From: an uncultured bacterium
Lineage (GTDB): Bacteria; Bacteroidota; Bacteroidia; Bacteroidales; Marinifilaceae
Reading direction: 5' to 3'
Length of the DNA stretch: 64,000 bases
Assembly: GCA_905216195.1 (NCBI GenBank)
Contig: CAJMSX010000012.1
Coordinates: forward strand, 5,967 to 69,966
Positions 1 through 9,468 of the stretch are shown here, in pieces. The notes under the pieces were generated by a model. It was not told the DNA's origin. It saw nothing but the letters and a program-made list of their open reading frames with translations, and made no database searches. A program made the position numbers and the translations under genes. The stretch's first letter is position 1; each line of letters begins with the position of its first letter.

Positions 1-160
1 CGTTAAGCCGTCCGATATGGCGTATGATGCCGTATTAATTGCTGGTTTTGAAAACGAAGCGGCTTTGGAGGCCTATAAAATACATCCGGAGCATGTCAAA
101 ATCAGTGCTTACTGTAAGAAGATTCGGGAAAGCAGGGTGGTAGTCGATTTCTACGAATAG
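1..160 (+). CDS. Dabb (stress-responsive A/B barrel) family protein, C-terminal part
   Basis: This is the 3' end of a gene that begins before the window; the frame is open from base 2 to the TAG at 158-160, giving about 52 residues. The sequence contains an ALEAYKIHPEHVK segment and ends RVVVDFYE. That pattern (Y-x-HPxH followed by a terminal VVDxE-like strand) is typical of Dabb family proteins, small dimeric alpha+beta barrels of about 100 residues. The biochemical role of most bacterial members is unknown. The call rests on the motif alone because the N-terminal half is not visible. Confidence 0.75.
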   Translation, partial: VKPSDMAYDAVLIAGFENEAALEAYKIHPEHVKISAYCKKIRESRVVVDFYE

Positions 161-188
161 AAGACAGGATGGTTAAGAGATAAAATGA

Positions 189-214
189 ACAGACCGGCCC
201 GAAAGCCGGTCTGT
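189..214 (+). terminator. Hairpin terminator after the Dabb gene
   Basis: ACAGACCGGC and GCCGGTCTGT form a perfect 10-bp stem around a 6-nt loop, 28 bases after the Dabb stop codon. No clean T-run follows. It lies between convergent genes and may serve both strands. Confidence 0.6.
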
Positions 215-271
215 GTTATGATTCCCGAACGGGGAATCAGGGTCCCAAGCAAATGTTCCTTTAAAATCCGT

Positions 272-1912
272 TTACCTCATTTTGTTATTGGTATATTTGG
301 TAATGAGTGTATGGCGTAACCCCACATAGGTATCCATAATGGCATCGGCACATTCCTGCGCATAGGCATTGAGTAGTTCCGTGGCCTTTTTAGGATTTTT
401 TTTCTGCAATTCCCGGAATTGCTTTTCGATTTCAGCATTCCGTTTAAAGAAGCCGGCTTCCAGGGGAGCGCGTACTGCTTCCAAATCTTTTTTCCCATCC
501 TGCCAGTTCAGATAAAGCAGATTATCCACAAAATCGATGGCCCAGCGGGCGGAGTTGTCGGCATATTGTTTCGGATCATAAGTGGAGTATACCGGCGGAA
601 TCCGGGTTACTCCGGTGAATACCGGCAGGTAAGGCGAAGTATAGGCATTATCCTGGAAGACCCAGTAAATGCCTCCGATTTCGCGGGGAAGACCGGCCCG
701 TAACTGGGCTACCATACCGTATTCGCCGTCCGCCCGGGCAACCGCCCGTCTTCTGTTCGTTTTCATCAGTTTTTGCATTTCTCCGGAGGGGAAAGGCGTC
801 GCTAATTTACTTTTAACCATTTTCCCGTTCCGGTCGGGGTAATACCAGGCAGCGTCGTTTTCTTTATCGTAGATGGTTCCGGTGAAGGTAGAACGCTGGA
901 AGTCCATAAAATCTTGAACGGAAACCTTTTTATCCGGTTTGAAGGAAAAAGCGTAAAGGCTGAGCGGTTCCACATACTGAATATACTGATTCAGATTGCT
1001 GTAAGGATCCGCTGTCCTTCTCCCGGGCATGGGATCGAGGGAAGGAGCAAAGGTATTTACAAACAGCCAGAAACGGTTGGTAGCCCATTCCCGGGGAATG
1101 GGTGCATACACGTCTTGCCATACAAAAGGTTTACCGCTGGCGGGAGAATACCATCCTTTCTCGATGGCAACTTGCCGGTAGTTGGAAGAAGCTTTAAACC
1201 GATCCGGTTGCGATAAATCGATTTCCTGGATGATACTCCAGTTCGGGATAATGGCCACGTGCTCGTCGGGAAGTCGTTGCGCTGCCCAGATGACGCCTGG
1301 TTTTCCGCTTTCCGGAGTCCATCCTTTCCCGACGCTGAAAAGTTCCAGGATCCATACTTTATCCGGATCGGCCAGCGTCAGGCATTCCGATTCCGGGCCG
1401 CAAGAAGGAAGAAATCCGTATTTTTCCATCAGGGAAGTAATGAGTTCCAGCGCTTCGTCGGCATTTTTACACCGTTGAAGGGCAAAGATCATGGCTTGTT
1501 CGACGGTCATGATTTGTGCCCCTTCTCCGAGAGATACCTGTAATTCCGGACGCTGACTCATGGTACTTTCCCCGATACAGAGTTGGTATTCGTTGATGTG
1601 GGAGTAGGCGGATTGAAAGTAGGTATAGGTTTGTTCTACCTGAGGAATATAACCGAGAATTTCCCCATTATCGTCCAAGGGCAAATCCACGCGTTGTATG
1701 CCGTAATATACCGGAGCCTGGGCTCCCCGGGGAAATTTCTGTCCCGGAACGACGCGGATCCGGCAATCGGCTCCGGCATCGGTGTGGGAATTCAGTACGC
1801 TACCGTCTACCGTAGCCTTTTTTCCTGCTACAATGACCGTGCAGGCTTTTGTGAAGGATTGAGAAAAAACAAAAGCCAGTATACTAAGAGTGAGAAGTAT
1901 TCTTTTTGTCAT
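272..1912 (-). CDS. C69 family dipeptidase (secreted)
   Basis: The 546-residue protein resembles peptidase family C69, N-terminal-nucleophile hydrolases that cleave dipeptides. A signal peptide (residues 1-23, hydrophobic run ILLTLSILAFVF) ends just before Cys24 in the sequence KACTVIVAG. In this family the exposed Cys is the catalytic nucleophile, so removal of the leader both exports and activates the enzyme. The segment VDGSVLNSHTDAG that follows is characteristic. Length fits the larger Bacteroidota members. The gene lies 12 bases downstream of the aminopeptidase P gene on the same strand, so the two probably form a peptide-degradation operon. Substrate specificity cannot be read from sequence. 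Confidence 0.88.
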   Translation of the reverse strand: MTKRILLTLSILAFVFSQSFTKACTVIVAGKKATVDGSVLNSHTDAGADCRIRVVPGQKFPRGAQAPVYYGIQRVDLPLDDNGEILGYIPQVEQTYTYFQSAYSHINEYQLCIGESTMSQRPELQVSLGEGAQIMTVEQAMIFALQRCKNADEALELITSLMEKYGFLPSCGPESECLTLADPDKVWILELFSVGKGWTPESGKPGVIWAAQRLPDEHVAIIPNWSIIQEIDLSQPDRFKASSNYRQVAIEKGWYSPASGKPFVWQDVYAPIPREWATNRFWLFVNTFAPSLDPMPGRRTADPYSNLNQYIQYVEPLSLYAFSFKPDKKVSVQDFMDFQRSTFTGTIYDKENDAAWYYPDRNGKMVKSKLATPFPSGEMQKLMKTNRRRAVARADGEYGMVAQLRAGLPREIGGIYWVFQDNAYTSPYLPVFTGVTRIPPVYSTYDPKQYADNSARWAIDFVDNLLYLNWQDGKKDLEAVRAPLEAGFFKRNAEIEKQFRELQKKNPKKATELLNAYAQECADAIMDTYVGLRHTLITKYTNNKMR

Positions 1913-1924
1913 AGCGGATCGTGT

Positions 1925-3304
1925 TTATCGCATAGCTTCGACTTCTTCGAGGGTCGTCGGTACATATTTTCCGAGCCTGCGTTTCCCTTCGGGCGTGATC
2001 AGATAGTCTTCCTCATTGCGCAGCCCGCCGAAATCTTTGTATTTTTCCACTTTTTCATAATTGATGAAATCGGCGAAACGTTTTTCGGCTTTCCATCTGT
2101 CGATGAGTTCGGGAATGAAGTAAATACCCGGCTCGATCGTGAGTACGAATCCAGGTTCCAGTGTACGGGCCAGCCGAAGCGATTTTAAGCCGAAAAGGGT
2201 ACTTTTAGGCTGTCCGTCGTAACCTACCCACACTTCTCCCAAATTTTCCATATCATGTACATCCAGTCCCATCATATGGCCGAGCCCGCAAGGGAAGAAG
2301 AGAGCATGCGCCCCCGCGTTCGCTGCTTCGGCGGCGTCCCCTTTCATCAATCCCAGCCCTTTCATGCCTTCCACAATGGCTGCTGCAGCCTGAAGGTGGA
2401 TATCTTTAAAGGCGACTCCGGGACGGAGTGCGGCTACGGCGGTTTGGTGAGCGTGCAAGGCGATGTTGTAAATCTCCCGTTGCCGGTCGCTAAAGCGCTT
2501 GCCTACCGGGAAAGTCGAGGAAAGGTCGCCGGCATAATGCATGCGGTTTTCGGCTCCGGCATCCAGCAGGAACATTTCTCCTTCTTTTACTATATTGCCG
2601 TGGTAATGGTTGTGGAGGGTCTGACCGTTGACGGTAGCGATGACCGGAAACGAAAGGTTGCCTTCATCCCGCAGGGCTATTTCCGTTACAGCTGCGGCTA
2701 TTTCGGATTCTCTCATGCCCGGACGGATCATTTGCATGGCCCGGATGTGCATTTCGGCGGAGGTAGTTACTGCTTCTTCGATCTGTACGATTTCTTCTTC
2801 CGATTTGTAGTTCCGCTGATTGACCACTGCCCGGATAAAATCGACGGAAGCCTGTTCCTGTTGCTGAGCGGGAGCGATTCCAAGCCAGGCCTGTAGTTTC
2901 AGGCGATGCTCTCCCCGATACGGCGGTAAATAATGAATCCGGCGTCCCTGAGACTGAGCTTTTTTCAAATACGCTGCCAGTTGAGCGGTCGGTTCCGTAT
3001 GTTCGATGCCCACCAGGGTACTTTTTTCGCGGATGGTAGGCTGAGTACCCATCCATACGATATCGTCTAGGGTCAGTTCGTTCCCGAAAATGATTTCACG
3101 ATTTTCGTCTATATCGATTATAGCGGATAATCCGGCATAATCGGAACCGAAAAAATACAAAAAGGTAGAATCCTGCCGAAAGGTATACGTATTATCGGCG
3201 TAGTTCATTCCACTTTCATCGTTTCCCAGAAAAAGAAGGATGCCCTGGCCCACCTCTTTTTTCAGGCGAGTACGTCTGTTGATATAGGTTTCTTTTGAAA
3301 ACAT
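1925..3304 (-). CDS. pepP: Xaa-Pro aminopeptidase (aminopeptidase P, M24B)
   Basis: The 459-residue protein has the two-domain layout of aminopeptidase P: an N-terminal creatinase-like domain (about residues 1-150) and a C-terminal pita-bread metallopeptidase domain. The dinuclear metal ligands are visible as Asp248 (LLDAGAE), Asp260 (YAGDLSSTF), His343 (GLGHMMGLDVHD), Glu391 (LTIEPGIY) and Glu431 (GLRNEEDYLIT). It removes N-terminal residues preceding proline. There is no signal peptide, so it should act in the cytoplasm, complementing the exported C69 peptidase encoded 12 bases downstream. The ATG follows a long leader with a possible TACCTTTG -7 box about 160 bases upstream. Confidence 0.93.
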   Translation of the reverse strand: MFSKETYINRRTRLKKEVGQGILLFLGNDESGMNYADNTYTFRQDSTFLYFFGSDYAGLSAIIDIDENREIIFGNELTLDDIVWMGTQPTIREKSTLVGIEHTEPTAQLAAYLKKAQSQGRRIHYLPPYRGEHRLKLQAWLGIAPAQQQEQASVDFIRAVVNQRNYKSEEEIVQIEEAVTTSAEMHIRAMQMIRPGMRESEIAAAVTEIALRDEGNLSFPVIATVNGQTLHNHYHGNIVKEGEMFLLDAGAENRMHYAGDLSSTFPVGKRFSDRQREIYNIALHAHQTAVAALRPGVAFKDIHLQAAAAIVEGMKGLGLMKGDAAEAANAGAHALFFPCGLGHMMGLDVHDMENLGEVWVGYDGQPKSTLFGLKSLRLARTLEPGFVLTIEPGIYFIPELIDRWKAEKRFADFINYEKVEKYKDFGGLRNEEDYLITPEGKRRLGKYVPTTLEEVEAMR

Positions 3305-3465
3305 AATAAAGTATTAAGATTGTATTATACAGGTTAATGATATCTCGGGATAATCGAAAAGGAGAGCCGGCACTAACAAATCCAGCATTCGTATAGTCCC
3401 ATGTAAGCGGAATTATATTTCAATATAAAACGATTGAACAGTACCATTTGTCATTTTAAAGTTTT

Positions 3466-3473
3466 CAAAGGTA
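3466..3473 (-). promoter_or_regulatory. Candidate -7 box for pepP
   Basis: Read on the minus strand this is TACCTTTG, matching the Bacteroidota TAnnTTTG consensus. No convincing -33 TTG lies at the expected distance, and the leader would be about 160 nt. Confidence 0.4.
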
Positions 3474-3578
3474 TAAATTATTCGGATAATAAATAAAAAC
3501 AGATCAAGTTTTTATTTCAACTTTTAACGCATTCCGCTTTTTCGGAATGGAAAACTTTTTCCTGACCTTTTTTAATTG

Positions 3579-3586
3579 TAATTTTG
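3579..3586 (+). promoter_or_regulatory. Candidate -7 box for the AspT-like transporter gene
   Basis: TAATTTTG matches TAnnTTTG and lies about 88 bases before the transporter start. The -33 element is not obvious. Confidence 0.4.
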
Positions 3587-3673
3587 CAAATCCTTTAGAG
3601 AGGGGAAGGGAGAAATCGGCAGAGGGTGGGAGAAGGCGGATCAAAAATGGAGGAAATATAGTGATCTGGAGGT

Positions 3674-5344
3674 ATGGAATGGATAGATAGTTTGTTATTC
3701 GGCACCGGTATCGGGCATTCAATTTTATTGTTAGCGGTAGTTATTTTTTGCGGTATTATTCTGGGGAAAATTAAAATAGCCGGTATTTCACTGGGAATTA
3801 CGTGGATTTTATTTGTGGGAATCGTTCTCAGTCATTTCGGTATGAGAATGGATCCTCATGCTCTGCATTTCCTGAAAGAGTTCGGACTTATTTTGTTTGT
3901 GTATTCCATCGGTTTACAAGTAGGCCCCGGTTTTTTTTCTTCTTTTAAGAAAGGGGGCGTAAAGCTGAATATGCTGGCGATGGCTATTGTGCTGCTGGGA
4001 GTGGGGATAACGGGTATCATTCATGTGAGCACCGGGATTCCGATGACTACGATGGTGGGCATTCTTTCCGGTGCAGTGACGAATACCCCCGGTTTGGGAG
4101 CGGCCCAGCAGGCCTATTTCGATCTGGCCGGAGTGGAATTGCCTGCCATAGCCTTGGGGTATGCCGTAGCTTATCCGCTGGGAGTGGTCGGTATCATTCT
4201 GGCAATGATCAGTATCCGGTATATGTTCCGGGTGAATTTTGAAAAAGAAACCCTGACCGCCCGGAATGTGGCCGAAGAAAAAGCGGCTAAGGCCACTCAT
4301 GTTTCGATAGCGGTGAGAAATCCGGCTTTGTTCGGAAAGGAGATTTCCGAGGTCGCTTCCCTCATCGATAAAAAGTTTGTGATTTCCCGCATCCTGCATG
4401 CGGGAGAAATTCCGGAAGTAGCCAAACCGAGGACACACCTGGAAAAGGACGATAAATTGTTCGTGATCGCTTCTTCTCAAGACTTGAATACCATTATCGC
4501 TTTTATCGGGGAAAGGATCGATATGCACCGGTCGGAATGGGAAAATATGGATACCCATCTGGTTTCCCGGCGTATTTTGATAACCCGTTCGGAGATCAAC
4601 GGGAAGACCTTGGGACAATTGCATTTAAGAAGAGGGTTCGGCGTGAATATAACCCGGGTGAATCGTGCCGGAGTCGATTTGGTGGCTCACACGGGTTTAC
4701 AGCTCCAAATGGGAGACCGGGTAACGGTGGTCGGCGCCGAGGCGGATGTAGTCAATGTGGAAAAAGTATTGGGTAATTCGCTTCGCCGTCTGAGAGAACC
4801 CAATCTGGTGCCTATATTTTTAGGCATTGCTTTGGGAATACTGTTGGGCAGTATTCCTTTCACCTTCCCGGGAATTCCTCAGCCTGTCAAATTGGGATTA
4901 GCGGGAGGTCCTCTCATCGTCGCTATACTGATCAGTCGTTTCGGTCCTCATTATAAATTGGTAACTTATACGACCATGAGCGCCAATCTCATGCTGAGGG
5001 AAATCGGTATTTCCTTATTTTTAGCCTGTGTCGGACTGAACGCCTGTGAAGGATTTGTCTCTACGCTCGTGGATGGAGGAGGCTGGGCGTGGATCGGATA
5101 CGGTTTTTTGATTACTTTTATTCCTTTGCTGCTCGTAGGGATCATCGCCCGGGGAGTGTATAAACTTAATTATTTTACCCTGATGGGTCTGATTGCCGGT
5201 AGTACTACCGATCCCCCCGCTCTGGCTTATTCAAACGGTATTTCCGGTAATGACATGCCTTCGGTCAGTTATGCCACGGTTTATCCGCTCACTATGTTTT
5301 TGAGGGTATTGACCGCTCAGGCTTTAATTTTGACGATGGCGTAA
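3674..5344 (+). CDS. AspT/YidE-type putative transporter with two RCK_C (TrkA-C) domains
   Basis: The 556-residue membrane protein has an N-terminal block of hydrophobic helices (about residues 10-185), a soluble centre with two TrkA-C/RCK_C domains (about 205-285 and 295-370), and a second hydrophobic block (about 378-556). This arrangement is that of the aspartate:alanine exchanger family (AspT) and E. coli YidE/YbjL. Conserved Pro/Gly-rich segments such as SGAVTNTPGLGAAQ and AGSTTDPPALAYS occur at matching places in the two halves. An in-frame TGA at 3662 and a GGAGG at 3668-3672 fix the start. AspT exchanges aspartate and alanine across the inner membrane; whether this paralogue uses the same substrates cannot be told. 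Confidence 0.87.
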   Translation: MEWIDSLLFGTGIGHSILLLAVVIFCGIILGKIKIAGISLGITWILFVGIVLSHFGMRMDPHALHFLKEFGLILFVYSIGLQVGPGFFSSFKKGGVKLNMLAMAIVLLGVGITGIIHVSTGIPMTTMVGILSGAVTNTPGLGAAQQAYFDLAGVELPAIALGYAVAYPLGVVGIILAMISIRYMFRVNFEKETLTARNVAEEKAAKATHVSIAVRNPALFGKEISEVASLIDKKFVISRILHAGEIPEVAKPRTHLEKDDKLFVIASSQDLNTIIAFIGERIDMHRSEWENMDTHLVSRRILITRSEINGKTLGQLHLRRGFGVNITRVNRAGVDLVAHTGLQLQMGDRVTVVGAEADVVNVEKVLGNSLRRLREPNLVPIFLGIALGILLGSIPFTFPGIPQPVKLGLAGGPLIVAILISRFGPHYKLVTYTTMSANLMLREIGISLFLACVGLNACEGFVSTLVDGGGWAWIGYGFLITFIPLLLVGIIARGVYKLNYFTLMGLIAGSTTDPPALAYSNGISGNDMPSVSYATVYPLTMFLRVLTAQALILTMA

Positions 5345-5487
5345 CCGGATTTCCGGAACGAACGCTTTTCGGTGCAGTGGCAGTAATTCCGGGTCCGCCG
5401 GAAAAACGAAATATACCCTCCGTTTTTACAGAGATATACCTGAATTTAAAAAAGCGGTATAGGGGAATAATCTTCCGGTTAAATGTT

Positions 5488-5495
5488 TACCTTTG
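5488..5495 (+). promoter_or_regulatory. Candidate -7 box for the small secreted protein gene
   Basis: TACCTTTG matches TAnnTTTG exactly and lies 20 bases before the ATG at 5516. No clear -33 element. Confidence 0.4.
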
Positions 5496-5515
5496 TTTCC
5501 GGATAAAATCGACTT

Positions 5516-5893
5516 ATGAAAGTATTGCTCCCATGTATCCTGTTCATTTTATTTTTGCTGATCTTCGGCAGAGATGTGAATGACGGAGTTCCGGATATCG
5601 GTCCCCACTATGCGGAATCCGGGTCTACATTGTCGCAGAGCGTTTTTTCCTGTCCTTTGAGGGAGGCCTATGCCTGTATGCAACACTCCTTTATCAACGG
5701 GGGTGAAACGGAATTCTCTGCGGAGGGACAAGAAAAGGCTTTTTCGCTTGGAGGGGACGCGGCGGAAATGCATAAAAATTCCCGGGTCGCTACCCTTTCT
5801 TTTCTTTCTACCGGGGAAAAATTCACCGTTTTTCTTTCAGAGCGGTATTTACACGGGTTTTATATCTATTTCCTTCGAAAAATACGGATCTGA
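5516..5893 (+). CDS. Hypothetical small secreted protein
   Basis: I do not recognise a family for this 125-residue protein. It starts with a short basic end and a strongly hydrophobic stretch (residues 3-17) that looks like a signal peptide. The mature part has three Cys (in the segment FSCPLREAYACM and one in the leader) and no obvious domain. A consensus -7 box stands 20 bases upstream, which favours expression. The C-terminus (YIYFLRKIRI) is unusually hydrophobic and basic, so it could also be a chance frame or a decayed gene. It stands alone between the transporter gene and the ATP synthase operon. Confidence 0.4.
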   Translation: MKVLLPCILFILFLLIFGRDVNDGVPDIGPHYAESGSTLSQSVFSCPLREAYACMQHSFINGGETEFSAEGQEKAFSLGGDAAEMHKNSRVATLSFLSTGEKFTVFLSERYLHGFYIYFLRKIRI

Positions 5894-6028
5894 TTCTACT
5901 TTTCACTTTTCCCAGGGAAAATATACGCTATATCCAAGAAAATAGCGAACTTATTTTTGAATATTGAAAAATTTATTTTAATTTGTAGGATTACTTTATG
6001 TTACAATTATATAAATTATCTTATGTAA

Positions 6029-6060
6029 TTGGGAAAAATGAATAAATGGTATAATTTTTG
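6029..6060 (+). promoter_or_regulatory. Candidate promoter of the ATP synthase operon
   Basis: A TTG at 6029-6031 is followed after 20 bases by TAATTTTTG, a -7 box one T longer than the TAnnTTTG consensus. It lies 83 bases before atpD. The interval holds a near-palindrome around TTCCGGAA (6085-6092). Confidence 0.4.
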
Positions 6061-6142
6061 AATTTAAATGAATCAGCAACTTTTCCGGAAAGTTTCCGTT
6101 TTAAAGTTGGTGTATGATATTGTTGACGAATAAATTGGGGTT

Positions 6143-7648
6143 ATGACAGAAAAATTCGGATATGTAACTCAGGTAATAGGTCCTGTAGTAGACGTAATAT
6201 TTGAGGAGGGTGGGGAAAGCCTGCCTCCTATTTATGAAGCCCTGGAAATCGAAAGGGATAACGGAAGCGGTTTGATCATCGAAGTCGAGCAGCACATCGG
6301 GGAAGATACTGTGCGTTGTGTCGCTATGGACACCACCGACGGGCTTCACCGGGGTATGAAAGCCCGCGATCTGGGCCGTACGCTGACCATGCCGACGGGG
6401 AGACAGATCAAAGGCCGTCTGATGAACGTAACGGGAGATGCCATCGATCACCTGACGCCTTTGGATTATAGCCACACCCGTTCCATTCATCAGGAAGCTC
6501 CTAAATTCAAAGATTTGTCGATTACGGAGGAATTCCTTTTTACAGGTATCAAAGTTATCGATTTGCTGGAACCCTATTCCAAAGGTGGAAAAATCGGACT
6601 TTTCGGAGGTGCCGGTGTCGGTAAAACGGTATTGATTATGGAGTTGATCAACAATATCGCCAAGGGGCACAACGGGTATTCCGTATTTACGGGTGTAGGC
6701 GAACGTACCCGGGAGGGAAACGATTTGCTGCGGGAAATGATCGAATCGGGAGTGATCAATTACGGGGACCGTTTTTTGGAAGAGATGGAAAAGGGGAACT
6801 GGGATGTAAAAAGCGTGGATATGGAGAAGGTAAATAATTCCCAGGCTACGCTGGTGTTCGGTCAGATGAATGAGCCTCCCGGCGCCCGTTTGCGGGTGGC
6901 ATTATCGGGATTGACGGTTGCGGAGACTTTCCGGGACTCCAATGAAGGCGGAAATGAGATTTTACTTTTTATCGATAATATTTTCCGTTTCACCCAGGCG
7001 GGTTGCGATGTGTCGGCTTTGTTGGGGCGTTTGCCTTCGGCTGTGGGGTATGTGCCCACTTTGGCTTCGGAGATGGGAAAATTGCAGGAACGGATTGCAT
7101 CTACGCGGTACGGGTCCATCACTTCGGTACAGGCGATTTACGTACCGGCCGATGACCTGACAGATCCGGCTCCGGCGACGACTTTTAATTTTTTGGATGC
7201 CACTACCGTGCTGAGCCGGAAGATTACCGAGTTGGGGATCTATCCGGCGGTGGATCCGTTGGAATCTTCCTCCCGTATTCTCGATCCCAATATTGTAGGA
7301 GAAGACCATTATCATACGGCCCAACAGGTAATTGAATTGTTGCAACACTATAACGAATTGCAGGACATTATTGCGATTTTGGGCGTAGACGAATTGTCCG
7401 ATTCGGATAAAACAATTGTGGCCCGGGCGAGAAGGGCTCAACGTTTTCTTTCTCAGCCCTTTCATGTAGCCGAACAATATACCGGAATTCCGGGAGTTAT
7501 GGTGCCTCTGGAGGAAACCATCCGGGGATTTAAAATGATTCTGAAAGGAGATATGGACGAATATCCGGAACAAGCGTTTATGAACGTGGGGACCATAGAC
7601 GAGGCCATACAAAAGGGGAAAGAGATGATGGCGAAAGCCGGAAAATAA
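6143..7648 (+). CDS. atpD: F1Fo ATP synthase subunit beta
   Basis: This 501-residue protein is the catalytic beta subunit of the F1 head. The Walker A loop GGAGVGKT, the following GERTREGNDL segment and the conserved LLFIDNIFRFTQAG Walker B region are all intact. It binds and converts ADP plus phosphate at the alpha/beta interfaces on the cytoplasmic side of the membrane. The gene opens an eight-gene operon in the order beta, epsilon, a, c, b, delta, alpha, gamma; placing beta and epsilon first is usual in Bacteroidota and differs from the order in E. coli. No atpI-like gene precedes atpB. Confidence 0.98.
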   Translation: MTEKFGYVTQVIGPVVDVIFEEGGESLPPIYEALEIERDNGSGLIIEVEQHIGEDTVRCVAMDTTDGLHRGMKARDLGRTLTMPTGRQIKGRLMNVTGDAIDHLTPLDYSHTRSIHQEAPKFKDLSITEEFLFTGIKVIDLLEPYSKGGKIGLFGGAGVGKTVLIMELINNIAKGHNGYSVFTGVGERTREGNDLLREMIESGVINYGDRFLEEMEKGNWDVKSVDMEKVNNSQATLVFGQMNEPPGARLRVALSGLTVAETFRDSNEGGNEILLFIDNIFRFTQAGCDVSALLGRLPSAVGYVPTLASEMGKLQERIASTRYGSITSVQAIYVPADDLTDPAPATTFNFLDATTVLSRKITELGIYPAVDPLESSSRILDPNIVGEDHYHTAQQVIELLQHYNELQDIIAILGVDELSDSDKTIVARARRAQRFLSQPFHVAEQYTGIPGVMVPLEETIRGFKMILKGDMDEYPEQAFMNVGTIDEAIQKGKEMMAKAGK

Positions 7649-7666
7649 CACAAAGGACGCAAGTAT

Positions 7667-7900
7667 ATGATAGTAAGGGTTATATCGACTGAAAAAGTGC
7701 TTTTTGACGGTTCTGCGGAGCGGGTGACCTTGCCGGGAGCCTGCGGTCCCTTTACCGTATTGAACGGTCATGCGCCTTTGATATCCACCCTGGTTCCCGG
7801 AGAGATTGTGTATACGGTCGCAGGGAAGGAAAGTCGCCTTCAGGTAAAGGGAGGGATCGTAGAAGTCAGGGATAACCGGGTGACGGTATGTATCGGCTGA
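7667..7900 (+). CDS. atpC: F1Fo ATP synthase subunit epsilon (short form)
   Basis: The 77-residue protein contains only the N-terminal beta-sandwich of the epsilon subunit (for example GPFTVLNGHAPLISTLVPG, a family signature). The C-terminal two-helix domain that inhibits ATP hydrolysis in the roughly 135-residue enterobacterial protein is absent. This short form is common in Bacteroidota, so it is not a truncation of this copy. It joins the gamma subunit in the central stalk. The gene starts 18 bases after atpD. Confidence 0.95.
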   Translation: MIVRVISTEKVLFDGSAERVTLPGACGPFTVLNGHAPLISTLVPGEIVYTVAGKESRLQVKGGIVEVRDNRVTVCIG

Positions 7901-7976
7901 AAAGCCATCGGCAGGCGGATCGTAATTCCGCCCGGGAACAAGGTATTTTAATTCTTTAAGGGTAAAAGAACGGTAT

Positions 7977-9050
7977 ATGAAGATGAAAGAAGGATGGATT
8001 TCCATCGCAATCGTACTCTTGCTGAGTTTGTTTTCTGTTGCGGTACTCCGGGCAGAAGAGAAAAAGGAGGGTACGGCTGTTTTTGACCCGGAGCAGGTCA
8101 TTTTCGAGCATTTGGGAGATGAATACGGTTGGAGCATCGAGTTGCCGCACGGCAGAAGAGTGAGTATTCCTTTGCCGGTTATCGTACGGAGTCAGCAGGG
8201 GAAATGGTATCTATTCAGCTCTTCCCGTTTGGAAAACGGGAAGGTTTATAAAGGTTTTTACCTGGCTAAAGGAGGGGATTACGATGGAAAAGTAGTGCAA
8301 AAGGGGGAGGGCGGACAAGTGTATCGTCCCTGGGACCTGTCGGTTACAAAGAACGTATTGGCGCTTTTTATCACGGCTTTGCTGGTGGCTTGGGCGGTTT
8401 TTCCTATGGTACGCTGGTATAAGCGGAATCCGTTGAAAGCTCCCCGCCGAAGGTTAGGCCTCATGGAGATGCTCATCGATATGATGTATACGGAAGTTAT
8501 CGTATCCGTATTGGGAAAAGAAGCGAGGCGATACGGGCCTTACCTGCTCACGCTGTTTTTCTTCATCCTGTTTTCCAATTTATTGGGACTGATGGTCGTA
8601 TTTCCCGGGGGAGCCAATGTGATGGGGAATATTTCGATTACGCTGGTTTTGGCGGTATGTACTTTTGTCGTCGTGAACGTTTCGGGGACCAAAGCATACT
8701 GGAAAGAAATGTTTTGGCCGGACGTGCCCCGCTGGCTGAAGTTTCCCTTGCCGATTATGCCATTGATTGAGATATTCGGTATGTTTACCAAGCCGGTGGC
8801 CTTAATGATCCGTTTGTTTGCCAATATGCTGGCGGGACATCTGATTACTCTGGTCTTGATTTCCCTTATTTTTATTTTCGGGGCGATGGGGACGGCAGCT
8901 TTGGGGACTTCTACCGTTATTGCCGTATTGTTCGCCCTGTTTATGGGGCTGGTGGATTTCCTGATTTGTTTTATTCAGGCTTACGTATTTATGATATTAT
9001 CCACTATTTTTATCAATCTGGCCCGGGTCGGAAAAGAAAATGCAAATTAA
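7977..9050 (+). CDS. atpB: F1Fo ATP synthase subunit a
   Basis: The 357-residue protein is the stator subunit a of the membrane Fo part, which forms the proton half-channels against the c ring. It carries the long N-terminal extension seen in Bacteroidota: a signal-like hydrophobic segment (residues 7-26), then about 100 soluble residues, before the conserved membrane helices. The essential arginine lies in the motif IRLFANMLAGHLI, and the final helix contains FIQAYVFMILSTIFI. A 76-base spacer separates it from atpC. Confidence 0.96.
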   Translation: MKMKEGWISIAIVLLLSLFSVAVLRAEEKKEGTAVFDPEQVIFEHLGDEYGWSIELPHGRRVSIPLPVIVRSQQGKWYLFSSSRLENGKVYKGFYLAKGGDYDGKVVQKGEGGQVYRPWDLSVTKNVLALFITALLVAWAVFPMVRWYKRNPLKAPRRRLGLMEMLIDMMYTEVIVSVLGKEARRYGPYLLTLFFFILFSNLLGLMVVFPGGANVMGNISITLVLAVCTFVVVNVSGTKAYWKEMFWPDVPRWLKFPLPIMPLIEIFGMFTKPVALMIRLFANMLAGHLITLVLISLIFIFGAMGTAALGTSTVIAVLFALFMGLVDFLICFIQAYVFMILSTIFINLARVGKENAN

Positions 9051-9094
9051 AAATAAATAAAACTATATTTTATAACAACTAAAAACTGAAGATT

Positions 9095-9352
9095 ATGTTG
9101 AGTATTATTGCCTTACAGATAGCAGCCGGCATGAGTCTGGTTAAAGTCGGAGCTTGTATCGGAGCTGGATTAACCGCCATCGGAGCGGGGATAGGAATCG
9201 GTAAAATCGGTGCCAATGCGATGGATGCCATGGCCCGCCAGCCGGAACAGACCAATACGATCCGGACGAATATGATTGTGATAGCGGCTTTGGTGGAAGG
9301 GGTGGCTTTGTTTGCGATCATCGTATGCGTATTGGTTTTGTTCCTCAAGTAA
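9095..9352 (+). CDS. atpE: F1Fo ATP synthase subunit c
   Basis: The 85-residue hairpin of two membrane helices forms the rotating c ring. Helix 1 is the Gly/Ala-rich stretch GAGLTAIGAGIGIGKIG, the polar loop contains RQPEQ, and helix 2 carries the ion-binding carboxylate Glu68 (AALVEGVALF). The helix-1 Gln and the Glu-Ser pair that mark sodium-binding c subunits are missing, so proton coupling is the more likely reading. Confidence 0.97.
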   Translation: MLSIIALQIAAGMSLVKVGACIGAGLTAIGAGIGIGKIGANAMDAMARQPEQTNTIRTNMIVIAALVEGVALFAIIVCVLVLFLK

Positions 9353-9468
9353 CCTTTTTTGTTTCGAACGGTTTGAACCGGGACGGATAAATCCGGCGGG
9401 ACCTGAAAGGTAAGAGGGAGAACCCTTAGAGTTACGTATTCGATATGTACTATATAAAATAAAAGATT

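Larger units (their letters stand above)
3305..3673. other. Intergenic region between divergent pepP and transporter genes
   Basis: No gene is supported here. The region holds candidate -7 boxes for both directions (3466-3473 minus, 3579-3586 plus) and a small inverted repeat, CATTCCG/CGGAATG at 3530-3549, between them. Confidence 0.6.

Noticed and set aside
9095..9352. Sodium-coupled ATP synthase
   Set aside because: The c subunit lacks the Gln in helix 1 and the Ser/Thr after Glu68 that form the sodium site.
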